56,941 bases of DNA from Aquidulcibacter paucihalophilus (GTDB lineage Bacteria; Pseudomonadota; Alphaproteobacteria; Caulobacterales; Aquidulcibacteraceae): contig NZ_NCSQ01000041.1 in the NCBI RefSeq assembly GCF_002105465.1, positions 1-56,941 on the forward strand, in the 5' to 3' direction. Every line of letters starts with the position of its first letter. The stretch's first letter is position 1. Shown piece after piece: positions 1 through 8,615 of the stretch. The notes under the pieces are model-generated. The model did no database searches and was not told the DNA's origin. It saw nothing but the letters and a program-made list of their open reading frames with translations. Both the position numbers and the translations under genes were made by a program.

Positions 1-95
1 TTAAGTGACGCGCTCTTCGCGCCCCGGCCCCTCTGCCCTTAACCCAAGGGCAAAGCCAAACCCCCGGAGGTCTCTTCCTCGCGGGGCAAAAGGTG
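1..95. repeat. Structured repeat or RNA-like element, left copy (truncated by window edge)
   Basis: This copy is related, in inverted orientation, to 56814-56907. Three stem-loops can be drawn: bases 9-12 with 18-21, bases 34-40 with 46-52 (7 bp), and bases 61-64/67-70 with 77-80/83-86. The segment GCGCCCCGGCCCCTCTGC (19-36) is identical in the other copy, while the stems differ by paired substitutions. The element is 84 bases upstream of the DAHP synthase start, so it could be a leader of that gene, a separate RNA on the minus strand, or an interspersed palindromic repeat. I do not recognise a known RNA family. Confidence 0.6.
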
Positions 96-178
96 TGTGC
101 AGTCAAACTGGTGCCTAAGTTCGACAAAAGCGCTTCCTAAGGCTATGACGGTGTGAACCTTTCCACTGGAAATTAGAT

Positions 179-1564
179 ATGACTTGGACGCCCTCATCCT
201 GGCGCGCATTACCTGCCCGCCACATCCCAACCGACTATCCCGATCCGGCAGCCTTGCTGGCGGTGGAGCAGCGCTTGGCCAAGAAGCCGCCCTTGGTGGT
301 GGCTTCTGAGATTGAGAAGCTGAAGGCAGAGCTTGCACGCGTCTCTAAGGGCGAGGCGTTTTTGCTGCAGGGTGGGGATTGTGCCGAGAGCTTTGCAGAG
401 TTTGAAGCGGATCGCATCACCCGCTATTTCCGCGTCTTTTTGCAAATGGCGGTCGCTTTGACTTTTGCGGGTGGCAAGCATGTGGTGAAAGTTGGCCGTG
501 TTGCAGGCCAGTTTGCCAAACCGCGTTCAGAGCCGACCGAAGTGATGGATGGCGTCAGCCTGCCATCTTATCGCGGTGACAATATCAATGGTGCAGCCTT
601 TACCCCAGAAAGCCGGATCCCCGATCCTGAGCGCTTGGTTGAAGCCTATAATCAGAGCACGGCGAGCTTGAACTTGCTGCGCGCGCTGGCAACCGGTGGC
701 TATGCCGACCTTGAAAACGTCAATCGTTGGAACCTGAAATTTGCCAAGAAGCAGGGCAAGGCGTCTGCTGAATATGTGAAATTGTGCCACCGGATCGAGG
801 AAAGTCTTGAGTTTATGGATGGTTTGGGTCTGAGTGGCCCTGCAGGCATTGCCACCGATACGGTCGATTTCTTCACCAGCCATGAGGCCCTCTTGTTAGG
901 CTATGAAGAAGCTATGACGCGGCAAGACCAATTGTTTGGTTCGGGGGCCTATTATGACACCTCTGCCCATATGGTGTGGATTGGGGATCGGACGCGCCAG
1001 CTGGACCATGCGCATGTGGAATTCTGCCGAGGCATTGCCAATCCCATTGGCGTCAAGTGTGGCCCAAGCCTCGATGGGGACGAGCTTTTGGCCCTGCTCG
1101 ACAAATTGAACCCCAAGAATGAGGCGGGCCGTATTGTGCTAATCGCCCGATTTGGCTCTGACAAAATTGCTGCTGGCTTGCCGAAATTGGTCCGCAAAGT
1201 TACAGAAGCCGGCCGCAGTGTGGTGTGGTCGTCAGACCCCATGCATGGCAATACGCTTAAAACCGCCTCTGGCTATAAGACGCGGCCGTTTGAGCGGGTG
1301 GCGAGTGAAGTCAATGATTTCATGGATATTGTCCGCGCCGAAGGGGCCTATCCGGGCGGCGTCCATCTGGAAATGACCGGCGATGATGTGACCGAATGCA
1401 CGGGTGGGGCAACGCCTGTGACGGAGGAATCCTTGTCGAGCCGCTATCGCACCCATTGCGATCCGCGCCTGAATGCCGACCAAGCGATTGAGCTGGCCTT
1501 CACCATTGCCAACGGCCTGCGCGAAGGCCGTCAACAACGCCGCTTGGCGGCAGCAGGGCTTTAG
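179..1564 (+). CDS. Class II 3-deoxy-7-phosphoheptulonate (DAHP) synthase
   Basis: The enzyme condenses phosphoenolpyruvate with erythrose 4-phosphate, the first step of the shikimate pathway to aromatic amino acids, in the cytoplasm. The 461-residue protein has the length and sequence of the plant/mycobacterial-type class II family. It opens with the family's TWTPSSWR segment and carries the LLQGGDCAE block near residue 63, the KVGRVAGQFAKPRSEP block near 104, the SHEALLLGYE block near 236 and a C-terminal HLEMTGDDVTEC segment near 398. The ATG at 179 is preceded by GGAAA. It is a single-gene unit, facing the copper cluster convergently. A hairpin overlaps its stop codon. I avoid a gene symbol because class II enzymes are named inconsistently. 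Confidence 0.95.
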   Translation: MTWTPSSWRALPARHIPTDYPDPAALLAVEQRLAKKPPLVVASEIEKLKAELARVSKGEAFLLQGGDCAESFAEFEADRITRYFRVFLQMAVALTFAGGKHVVKVGRVAGQFAKPRSEPTEVMDGVSLPSYRGDNINGAAFTPESRIPDPERLVEAYNQSTASLNLLRALATGGYADLENVNRWNLKFAKKQGKASAEYVKLCHRIEESLEFMDGLGLSGPAGIATDTVDFFTSHEALLLGYEEAMTRQDQLFGSGAYYDTSAHMVWIGDRTRQLDHAHVEFCRGIANPIGVKCGPSLDGDELLALLDKLNPKNEAGRIVLIARFGSDKIAAGLPKLVRKVTEAGRSVVWSSDPMHGNTLKTASGYKTRPFERVASEVNDFMDIVRAEGAYPGGVHLEMTGDDVTECTGGATPVTEESLSSRYRTHCDPRLNADQAIELAFTIANGLREGRQQRRLAAAGL

Positions 1565-1579
1565 TCTAAGCCCTGCTGC
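1550..1579. terminator. Hairpin at the end of the DAHP synthase gene
   Basis: An 11-bp perfect stem (1550-1560 with 1569-1579, arm GCAGCAGGGCT) has an 8-base loop containing the stop codon. It lies between two convergent genes. No T-run follows on either strand, so it is a weak intrinsic terminator at best; it may instead protect the 3' end. Confidence 0.45.
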
Positions 1580-1590
1580 TCGAGGTGGCT

Positions 1591-2127
1591 TCAATGCTGA
1601 TGGCCGCTTTGGCCATGATGGTCTTGATCGCCTTCGGTCTTTTGGGCTGGGTTTTCCACCACGGGCAAGGCAAAGCTGACTTTGCGATTGCCTTCAAAGG
1701 TCAATTCGACCGGAAAGCTATCGCCCGGTTTTAGGGGGGTCTTGATCCCAAACACCATGAGATGTAGGCCGCCCGGTGCCAAGACAGCTGTGCCTTTGGC
1801 GGGGATTTCGACCTGTTCCACTTGGCGCATTTGCGCCATGCCATCGGCCCCTTTGAGATGGGCATGCAGCTCAATACGCTCGGCTTTTGGGCTGGTGGCT
1901 GCTACCAGCTTTTGGACCTGATCACTGCCATTGGTGAGGGTAAGATAGCCGGCCGTAACATCGCGGCCATTGGGCGGCACACGCAGACGTGGCTCACTAA
2001 CCTCCACCCCGTCAATTTTGGCGACTGCCTGCATCGGGGCAGGGGGCGTCTTGGCGGGCTCGCACGCAGTCAAGCCGGCAATGGCAATCCAAATAAGGGG
2101 TAAAGCTCGAACAGATAAGGTCATCAA
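1591..2127 (-). CDS. PCu(A)C copper chaperone, predicted lipoprotein
   Basis: This periplasmic copper-binding protein of the PCu(A)C (DUF461) family, 178 residues, begins with a hydrophobic leader ending at LTAC, a plausible lipobox. The family copper motif is recognisable: His in IELHAH, Met residues in MAQM, then HLM before FGIKTPLKPGD. The C-terminus is an unusual His-rich tail (DQDHHGQSGHQH) that could bind additional metal. It is the last gene of a minus-strand set with a PepSY protein, a TonB receptor and a DUF2946 protein, only 6 bases after the PepSY gene. Family members deliver Cu(I) to cytochrome oxidase CuA or serve in copper acquisition; which applies here is inference. Confidence 0.9.
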   Translation of the reverse strand: MMTLSVRALPLIWIAIAGLTACEPAKTPPAPMQAVAKIDGVEVSEPRLRVPPNGRDVTAGYLTLTNGSDQVQKLVAATSPKAERIELHAHLKGADGMAQMRQVEQVEIPAKGTAVLAPGGLHLMVFGIKTPLKPGDSFPVELTFEGNRKVSFALPVVENPAQKTEGDQDHHGQSGHQH

Positions 2128-2133
2128 TTCCTC

Positions 2134-3501
2134 CTAAAGGGGGGCGGGCTGGGTAAGGCCCAGAAAGCGGCGGGTAATGGGAAGCCTGCTCAAAATGAGC
2201 CGCTCGAGAAGCGCAATCAAGAAGAGGCACGCTCCAAGCACCGGCAGGAATAGGGCAAAGGCCAAGATCAAAAGACCAATGCCCACACCAATCTTCTGGT
2301 CGGGAATCGGGGGCGGTGCGCCCAACACGCCAGAAGGTGCCCGCTTGCGCCACATCACAAAAGCCGACACCGACAAAACGACCAAACCCAAGGCTGTGAG
2401 GACGCCTAAGGCTTGGTTCAATGGGCCAAATAACTGGCCTTCATGCGCCGCAATCCCGATGCCGACAGCCTGATCAATCACATGCTTGTCGCCAAACCCC
2501 TCGCGGCGCACTTCGCTTCCGTCTTGGGCGCTAAAGGCGATTTCAACGCGGCTGATGCGGTCGCCAGCCATAGATCGCGCCATCCAATGAGGATTTTTCG
2601 CGTTGGGCGGGGTAATGCTGACCGGAGGGGCAAGCCGAGCCGCTCGCGCACTGGCGGCAATGTCATCGACATTGGCGACATAATAAGGGGCATCATGGCC
2701 GTGATGGGCAAAGGCCTCTGCGGTCGCGGCCCGTTCAGCAGCCCGGCTTTGCGTCCAGTCCTTGGAGATGGCAGCCGTTCCCGTCAGATCTCGCACCATG
2801 TCAAAGCCCTTGCCCCACACATTGGTCCACGGCAGGCCGGTGATGAGCAGGAAGATGGCAAAGAAGGATACCCACATCCCGGTGACGGCATGTAGGTCGC
2901 GCCAAAAAATTTTTGGCCCGGCCGTGAGGCGTGGGATCAAGACCCCGCGCACGCCTTGGGCGGTTCGGGGCCACAACAGATAAAGCCCCGTGACCACCAT
3001 CACAATCGCCCATGAAGCTGCCAGCTCAACAATCAGCGAGCCATTATCCCCCATCAGCAATTCTCCGTGTATCGTACGCACAATTGCCATCAAACGCTCT
3101 TCGCGGGGGATGGTTTTAAGGACTTCTAGGCTCGTGGGATGCACATAGACAATCGTATCCACCCCACCCTTGGTCACCAGTATTTGGGCGGCGTCGGTAG
3201 GCCCGTCGGGCAAGCGATAGGATTTGAGGCTCGACCCCTCAATCTGGGCTGTGGCGACTTTGACTTGTTGGCTGACAGGGGCGGTAGGCCCGGTCAGAAC
3301 CAGATTGTTATAGGGCCTATCCAGGGCTGCCTCGATCTGGGGTTTAAACAGATAAAGGCTACCGGTGATCGACAAGAGGATGATGAAGGGAATGCAGAAG
3401 AGGCCTGCATAAAAGTGCCACCGCCAGAGCATGCGATAGAGGCGGGCCCGTTTTTCTGGCACGGATGGCGCGGATTGAAGAGGCGATGCGATGTCAGTCA
3501 T
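2134..3501 (-). CDS. PepSY-associated transmembrane protein
   Basis: The 455-residue inner-membrane protein of the PepSY_TM family has an N-terminal membrane segment after LWRWHFYAGLFCIPF, a periplasmic PepSY-like part (YVHPTSLEVL), a segment with HGELLMGDNGS, and further helices (SWAIVMVVTGLYLLWP; the DLHAVTGMWVSFFAIFLLIT segment; a C-terminal hydrophobic pair). Conserved His residues in WHFYAG, HGEL and DLHAVTG are typical and may bind haem or metal. Relatives sit next to TonB-dependent receptors and are proposed reductases for imported metal chelates; copper is inferred here from the neighbours. It lies 9 bases downstream of the receptor gene, so co-transcription is likely. Confidence 0.88.
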   Translation of the reverse strand: MTDIASPLQSAPSVPEKRARLYRMLWRWHFYAGLFCIPFIILLSITGSLYLFKPQIEAALDRPYNNLVLTGPTAPVSQQVKVATAQIEGSSLKSYRLPDGPTDAAQILVTKGGVDTIVYVHPTSLEVLKTIPREERLMAIVRTIHGELLMGDNGSLIVELAASWAIVMVVTGLYLLWPRTAQGVRGVLIPRLTAGPKIFWRDLHAVTGMWVSFFAIFLLITGLPWTNVWGKGFDMVRDLTGTAAISKDWTQSRAAERAATAEAFAHHGHDAPYYVANVDDIAASARAARLAPPVSITPPNAKNPHWMARSMAGDRISRVEIAFSAQDGSEVRREGFGDKHVIDQAVGIGIAAHEGQLFGPLNQALGVLTALGLVVLSVSAFVMWRKRAPSGVLGAPPPIPDQKIGVGIGLLILAFALFLPVLGACLFLIALLERLILSRLPITRRFLGLTQPAPL

Positions 3502-3510
3502 CTGGGTCTC

Positions 3511-5817
3511 CTACCGTTTCAGCTTCACGTCGAACACAAAGGTCCGCTGGGGCAGCGGGTGCGAGACATAGGCTTGGTCGTTATTGAGATTGTCGATCCC
3601 GAAATTGAACTGGACCTTGTCGGTCACGTCATAGGTCAAGCGGGTATCGAGGAAAAAATATTCGGTTTGGAAGCCATAGACACTGCCTTCTCTGCCGAAG
3701 AGATCGGAGGTTGGGGTTGTCGCATGGCGCCAGCCGAGCGACGCGCGCCATTTCGGACTGATTTTGTAGCGGAAGTTCCCACTCGACCGCCATTCTGGAA
3801 TGCGGGGGAAGCGTTTGCCTACCGTCTCTGGATTGGCGAGATTACGCACGGTGGTTGCGTCCATTTTGCTGAGGTTGACATTCATGTCGAGGCCATCCAC
3901 CCACAGGTCCTTGGCTTCGAAAATCAGCTCCACACCCGATTGGGTGACGAGGTCGACGTTCTTAAAGCGCGAGACGACCGTGCCAAATTGATTGAGGCCA
4001 CTAAAGGAGAAAATTGCGTCCTCAATATCCTGATAGAAGGCACTGGCCGTGACTTGGATCGGGCCCAGCTGGCCCCGGCCCATAAGGGTCATGTCCGTAG
4101 AGCGCTCGGGCCGCAGATTGGGGTCAAAGCTTTGCGGATCGATTTCGCGCGTGATGTCATCGATCCTGCCTTGGAACAATTCACCGACGGTGGGGAAGCG
4201 GGTTGCGCTGCCCAGCGAGAGTTGCACCACAATGCCCTCGACAATTTCGGCTTGGATCGACGTTTTTGGGCTAAACGCGCTATCGGTGCGATTGGGGTAG
4301 GTGTCTGCCAGCCGCGTCGTACCCGATTGGCGGGCAATCGAGCCGTCAAAGGCTCGCCAGCGGTCATACCGGCCGCCCAGGGTCAAGGTGAGTGTGTCGG
4401 TCAGGTCAATGGCGTCCTCCACCCAAAGCCCGAAGGACTCGGTCTTACCCGCCGTGGCGGAGGCAAAGGTTTGGCCACTGGCCGCACGCCAATTGGTGGT
4501 GTTGAAAGTGTTTTGGGCGGTCTCGTACCGATTGGCATTCAGGCCAAAACCAAGGTTATGCCGACCAAAGCTTTGGTCAAAAGTGATATCGGCGGCATAC
4601 CAACCTGGATTGTCTTGAACCTGATAGGTGCCCGCCCCATTGGACTGGCCCGTCAGATAATCGCGTGAGGTTTTGGTATTCCAAATCGGCATCCAATAGC
4701 GCGATAGATTGGTGCGCATATCCCACCCCGCCAAATGACCTGTAAGCTTGAGGCCCGCCAGATATTCTGTGCGTTCAAAAAGAGACGAGGTTAGACCCGT
4801 GGCATTCCAGATCTGGTTGTTAAATCGCACCCGGCCTTGGCCGACCAGCGTTCCATTGGCATCTTTCAAGAAGGTGCGTGTGTCGGCCAAGGTTTGGTCT
4901 GTCGTCCACCCAAACAGCATCGCATCTGCCGTCCAACCTGGAGCAAAGTCATAAGCTACCCGCACGCGCACCTGGTTTTGCACCACATCCACGGGCGAAG
5001 CCGCACCAAAAACCGGGGTTGCCAGCTCAGGATCGACAAAGGCACCGGTTACGCTCGTCGCAGCAGCGGTTCCTGTTGCTGGCGTCAAAAGATTATAGGT
5101 CATGGACTGGCCGACATTGTCGAACCGGCGGAACCCCGCGCGCACGCGCAGCTTGCCATCCTGTGCCACATAAGTGCCGCCACCTTCCACGCTATAGCCC
5201 GTGAAGGTTTCATCAAAGCCATATTCTTTGAACGGCATCACCATGGTTTGAGCGTTCAGATAGGCCCCGGTCTTTTTGGGCTCTTCGGTGGTGATCGAGA
5301 CAACTCCACCCATGGAATTGCCGCCATAGCGGGCAGAATAAGGGCCATAGACAATGTCGAACTGGCGCACGTCGGCCGGGCCAACCACATTCCATTTGGG
5401 TGAGAAAGAGAAGGAGTTACCGAGGAAGTTGGAGACCAAAAAGCCATCCACCATCACAATGGTTCGCGCGCTTTGAACCGTATTGGCCCCGCGCAAGGCC
5501 ACCACAGCGTTATCATCGCCAGCAAATCGTTTGCGGACAAAGAAGTTTGGCGCATATTTCATTAAGTCTTCGACATTGATGGCGTTGATGGCTTCAAAGT
5601 CAGCCCTACCGAGCGAGACCGACAGGCCTCGCGGCACCACCGTAATCGGGGTCTCGCGTTGACCAACCACAATGATGGTTTCGGTTGGTTTTTCAGCTTC
5701 TGTGGTCGCTGTGTCCTGCGCCCATAGAGCACTGGGGGTCGACAGACAGGTTGCGGCCAACAGGGCCTTACTCATAAGCAGATTGCGCCCACGCGGCGCT
5801 TTAAACAGGGAGGTCAT
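3511..5817 (-). CDS. TonB-dependent outer-membrane receptor
   Basis: The 768-residue protein has an N-terminal signal peptide (LLAATCLSTPSALWAQ), a TonB-box-like stretch (ETIIVVGQ), a plug domain (about residues 55-165, with VEDLMKYAPNFFVR, VALRGANT and YGPYSARYGG) and a 22-strand-type beta-barrel. It should import a scarce ligand across the outer membrane using TonB. The cluster with PCu(A)C, PepSY and DUF2946 genes suggests a copper chelate, but the substrate cannot be read from sequence. Oddly, the protein ends FVFDVKLKR rather than with the terminal aromatic residue usual for barrel proteins. An alternative start at Met15 is possible. Confidence 0.93.
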   Translation of the reverse strand: MTSLFKAPRGRNLLMSKALLAATCLSTPSALWAQDTATTEAEKPTETIIVVGQRETPITVVPRGLSVSLGRADFEAINAINVEDLMKYAPNFFVRKRFAGDDNAVVALRGANTVQSARTIVMVDGFLVSNFLGNSFSFSPKWNVVGPADVRQFDIVYGPYSARYGGNSMGGVVSITTEEPKKTGAYLNAQTMVMPFKEYGFDETFTGYSVEGGGTYVAQDGKLRVRAGFRRFDNVGQSMTYNLLTPATGTAAATSVTGAFVDPELATPVFGAASPVDVVQNQVRVRVAYDFAPGWTADAMLFGWTTDQTLADTRTFLKDANGTLVGQGRVRFNNQIWNATGLTSSLFERTEYLAGLKLTGHLAGWDMRTNLSRYWMPIWNTKTSRDYLTGQSNGAGTYQVQDNPGWYAADITFDQSFGRHNLGFGLNANRYETAQNTFNTTNWRAASGQTFASATAGKTESFGLWVEDAIDLTDTLTLTLGGRYDRWRAFDGSIARQSGTTRLADTYPNRTDSAFSPKTSIQAEIVEGIVVQLSLGSATRFPTVGELFQGRIDDITREIDPQSFDPNLRPERSTDMTLMGRGQLGPIQVTASAFYQDIEDAIFSFSGLNQFGTVVSRFKNVDLVTQSGVELIFEAKDLWVDGLDMNVNLSKMDATTVRNLANPETVGKRFPRIPEWRSSGNFRYKISPKWRASLGWRHATTPTSDLFGREGSVYGFQTEYFFLDTRLTYDVTDKVQFNFGIDNLNNDQAYVSHPLPQRTFVFDVKLKR

Positions 5818-5881
5818 GGTATCGTTCCAAGGTGAGAATCACAGGCATGCCAATGGCAAGCCATCGGCGCGGAGAGAGGTC

Positions 5882-6319
5882 TCAGGCTTGGAGGGGTGGA
5901 CCGGTCTTGGGTGGTGGTGGGGCGGCAAGGCCTAGGCCCGGGGCGACGATGAGCTCTAGATCGGAAGCGACCTTCCTCGTGGCCACAAACGTCACAGCAA
6001 CACTGGCTGCCGAGGGGGCAGTCAGCGCGGTGCCTTGGCCGGCAAAGGTACAGGGATGGCCGTCATGGCCGCCCGGAAGATCTTGACCGTCACCGGCGTG
6101 ACCTTGTTCGCCATGGGCCACGATTTGCCCATCACTATTCATAAAGGCGGTGACATTGCCTTGAGCCGTACAGAGCACAATGGGGGTCAGGCCCGCAGCC
6201 AAAGCTTGGGGAGCGACCATAAAGCCAGCCGGTATGGCCACCTTGATCGCAATCGCCAGCAACCCCACCATTAGGTGGAGCTTATTCAGCCAAGAGGTTG
6301 TGGCAGAGCTGCGGCGCAT
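5882..6319 (-). CDS. DUF2946 family protein
   Basis: The 145-residue protein has one N-terminal membrane or signal segment (LHLMVGLLAIAIKVAIPAGF), a Cys-containing IVLCTAQG motif, a His/Cys-containing middle (HDGHPCTFAG) and the Pro-rich C-terminus PPPPKTGPPLQA characteristic of DUF2946 proteins. The family has no established biochemical role but is repeatedly found with TonB receptors and copper genes. It is the first gene of the minus-strand cluster, 64 bases upstream of the receptor, so the cluster promoter probably lies between 6320 and the end of the M23 gene at 6396. Confidence 0.82.
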   Translation of the reverse strand: MRRSSATTSWLNKLHLMVGLLAIAIKVAIPAGFMVAPQALAAGLTPIVLCTAQGNVTAFMNSDGQIVAHGEQGHAGDGQDLPGGHDGHPCTFAGQGTALTAPSAASVAVTFVATRKVASDLELIVAPGLGLAAPPPPKTGPPLQA

Positions 6320-6395
6320 AGGGCCTCGCTAGGCAGGCTGAGCGCAAATGTCCAGCCCGATTGGCACTCACGCTTGCGTCAGCAAGCCCAGAGGA

Positions 6396-7295
6396 TCAGG
6401 CGGATTGGACCCGCAAGCTGGGGTCCAAATTGCGGCCACGCCACCGCATTCTCCAGCATAAATGCGGCCCTGTTGCGCGACCCTTCGAGCCGACATAGCC
6501 GATTAAAGTACCCGGTGTGACACGTTGTCCCACCTCAACCGCTAAAGCGCTTTGGTGCAGATAGGTGGTGATCAGGCCTTGGCCGTGATCAATCGCCACC
6601 ATGCCGCCTTCAAAATGCATGTCAGGCTCTGCTAGCACGACAAAGCCACTGGCCGGGGCATAGATTGGCGTGCCTCGGGGGGCGCCCAGATCAATGCCGA
6701 AATGAGGGCGTTGGCTTCGGCCATTCAGCATACGGGTTGCGCCCCATGGGCTTGTGATGCGCACGTCATCCAAGGGCCAGCGGAAGGTTTCTTCAAAGCC
6801 CCGCGCGATGGGATTGTTGCTGTCAAAAGCCTGACGCTTCAGGGCTGCATCAGCCTCGATGCGGGCTAAGGCCTCAGCCGGGGGGTCGATCGTGGCAGAG
6901 GGAAGGCCGCTAACGCTGGTGACCGGATAGGCGCGCGGGGCAACTTCAAGGCCAAAGCGGGCAATCGTGTCGCCTAGCGAAATCGCAATCAAGGCTTGGG
7001 AGGGGGCGTCGCGGTCAAAGCCCATCACAAACCGGCCATCGCTATCGGCTTGGGTAGCAATGCCACTGGCGTCAATCTTGGCCCCCGGTACGGTCTTACC
7101 AATCACAACACCCGATTGTTGCGGGGTACCGGAAAAGCTGAATGGCAAGGGGGAATGAAAGGATTCAGGGGATTGGGCCAAAGCTCGGTCACACCCGCTT
7201 GAGAGGCCCGTCAGGCCAAAGAGCCCACCAAAGACAAGGGTTCGTCTGGCAAGATTGGTGTTGAGATTTAGGCGCGGGCGTTCACTTGTTTCCAG
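6396..7295 (-). CDS. M23 family metallopeptidase, predicted exported
   Basis: This is a LytM/M23-type peptidoglycan endopeptidase. An N-terminal segment (LARRTLVFGGLFGLTGLSSGC) combines a twin-arginine-like pair with a lipobox-like LSSGC. The catalytic domain fills the C-terminal third: PHFGIDLGAPRGTPI supplies the first zinc His and Asp. The usual second HxH motif reads HLC (TGPHLCWRMRW), so only one of its His residues is present. The start is uncertain because the reading frame runs into the upstream DUF2093 gene. I placed it at a CTG (7295) giving about 299 residues; a TTG at 7349 is the other candidate. The overlap implies translational coupling. Confidence 0.82.
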   Translation of the reverse strand: METSERPRLNLNTNLARRTLVFGGLFGLTGLSSGCDRALAQSPESFHSPLPFSFSGTPQQSGVVIGKTVPGAKIDASGIATQADSDGRFVMGFDRDAPSQALIAISLGDTIARFGLEVAPRAYPVTSVSGLPSATIDPPAEALARIEADAALKRQAFDSNNPIARGFEETFRWPLDDVRITSPWGATRMLNGRSQRPHFGIDLGAPRGTPIYAPASGFVVLAEPDMHFEGGMVAIDHGQGLITTYLHQSALAVEVGQRVTPGTLIGYVGSKGRATGPHLCWRMRWRGRNLDPSLRVQSA

Positions 7296-7489
7296 CGCGC
7301 CGTCGCCGCTGCTGCATCCACATAAGCTTCCTGCAGTTCGACCGACCAATAACGTAAATCCTCTAGCGGGATGGGCTTGCCTGTCACCGCACAGCGCACA
7401 AACTTCCCCGGCCGCACAATGCTAATTTCGGGCGTCCCATAATGGACTTGGGCGGCACCATCGCCAAAAGAATTCAGATGATCAAGCAT
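7268..7489 (-). CDS. DUF2093 domain protein
   Basis: The 73-residue protein matches the small DUF2093 family, conserved in Alphaproteobacteria, through the segments VHYGTPEISIVRPGKFVRCA and TGKPIPLEDLRYWSVELQEAY. Its function is unknown. No signal peptide or membrane segment is visible, so it is probably cytoplasmic. The ATG at 7489 is preferred over the GTG three codons upstream. Its 3' end overlaps the start of the M23 peptidase frame, a pairing that suggests joint expression. Confidence 0.85.
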   Translation of the reverse strand: MLDHLNSFGDGAAQVHYGTPEISIVRPGKFVRCAVTGKPIPLEDLRYWSVELQEAYVDAAAATARWKQVNARA

Positions 7490-7569
7490 GTGTGTCACTT
7501 TAGGCGAACTTTGCCTTTGGTGCTAGTGTTTGAAGCAACCCGACAGCCTATTTAGACGGATCATGGGCC

Positions 7570-8481
7570 TTAGCGCCTTTTTGTCGGCGTTGTCTCTGCT
7601 GTCCCTGCCGTTTTTTTTGACAATTGCGTGGCATCGGGCAATGTGCCTTGGTTGATCGCTGCTTCCACCGCATCCCTGGCCGCTTTGTCAACCAAGGCAT
7701 CAAATGCTTTTTCCTTGAGAGCTAATTCGCCTGCCGTGAGGCTGGGTGTTTTACCGAGCAAAACATCTAAAGCTGCAGCTGGCGTTCTGGCTCCATACAT
7801 AATCGCATAGTTTTGTGTGACGAGAATAGGCGTTTGGCTCGTATTGCGGCCGGGAAGATCTGTAAAGCACGTCATGGTGTAGCTATAAGCGCAGTAAACT
7901 GGATAACCGCCATCTCGAACCGCCTCGTAGAGGTCGCGCTCCATGCCGCCCCGCCATATCAGGCCCATAGGCAAATCAGGAGTGATTTTTCCATTTCTCC
8001 AAGGCGGGAGTTTGGACGCCGGGAACGGGTCAAGCTGAAAAGCTGTCTCAAACCGGCGGACCTGATCTAATTCAGGATTGATGTCCTTCGACACGAGCAA
8101 AAGATTACTCTCCAAGCTGGAGGTCACCCATTGATTGTGTCTTTCCCAAACGCCCTTTCTCGGCTGTGTCCATAAAGTCAGAACAACGGCACCTACGCCC
8201 GTAGTGCACTGCCCATCATAGGCCGCAATCATTCTTTGTTCTTGGCCGGTGGTTTCCGATGGCGGCAAATTTCGCATCGTGGCGACCGCACACCGGCCCG
8301 TCTTTGATAGCTCGTTATTGAACTTGGCCATGTCGCGCTCGGTCGGGCCACCAAGCGTGCTTGCCGATGAAATGTAATCCTCCCAGCGCGCCAGATTTGC
8401 CTGCTGACTTTGGGCGGTTGAGAATGTTGGGGCCAAGCTTGCACCCACTAAAGCAAAGGCGGAAATCCATGGCTTTGCCAT
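7570..8481 (-). CDS. Uncharacterised secreted protein
   Basis: I do not recognise this 303-residue protein. It starts at an ATG preceded by TTGGAG six bases upstream, which decides against the TTG start 12 bases further out. A clear signal peptide (MAKPWISAFALVGASLAPTFSTAQ) predicts export to the periplasm. The mature part has four Cys (GRCAVA, GQCTTG, PVYCAYS, MTCFTD) that could form two disulfides, several Trp residues, and a Lys/Thr-rich C-terminus ending TPTKRR. The gene stands alone between the DUF2093 gene and gltA, on the same strand as both, with 70-130 base gaps. Confidence 0.7.
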   Translation of the reverse strand: MAKPWISAFALVGASLAPTFSTAQSQQANLARWEDYISSASTLGGPTERDMAKFNNELSKTGRCAVATMRNLPPSETTGQEQRMIAAYDGQCTTGVGAVVLTLWTQPRKGVWERHNQWVTSSLESNLLLVSKDINPELDQVRRFETAFQLDPFPASKLPPWRNGKITPDLPMGLIWRGGMERDLYEAVRDGGYPVYCAYSYTMTCFTDLPGRNTSQTPILVTQNYAIMYGARTPAAALDVLLGKTPSLTAGELALKEKAFDALVDKAARDAVEAAINQGTLPDATQLSKKTAGTAETTPTKRR

Positions 8482-8567
8482 AACATACTCCAAATTTAAA
8501 AAAAATCTATCCCACTACTCTAGGCAGCGCTTAGTCTTTGTCAACCAGAAGCAGATCGCCCAAACAA

Positions 8568-8596
8568 AAACGCGCGAGCCTTTGGCCCGCGCGTTT
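8568..8596 (-). terminator. Intrinsic terminator of gltA
   Basis: Arms 8568-8580 and 8584-8596 pair over 13 bp with one mismatch (AAACGCGCGAGCC / GGCCCGCGCGTTT). Read on the minus strand the stem follows the gltA stop by about 20 bases and is followed by a T-rich run (TTTTTGTTT), the layout of a Rho-independent terminator. Confidence 0.85.
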
Positions 8597-8615
8597 CAAA
8601 CTGAAGGAGTAAAAT

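Noticed and set aside
3139..4668. A 509-codon plus-strand open frame opposite the TonB receptor and PepSY genes
   Set aside because: It is the antisense shadow of two well-supported genes, has no recognisable domain and no ribosome site.
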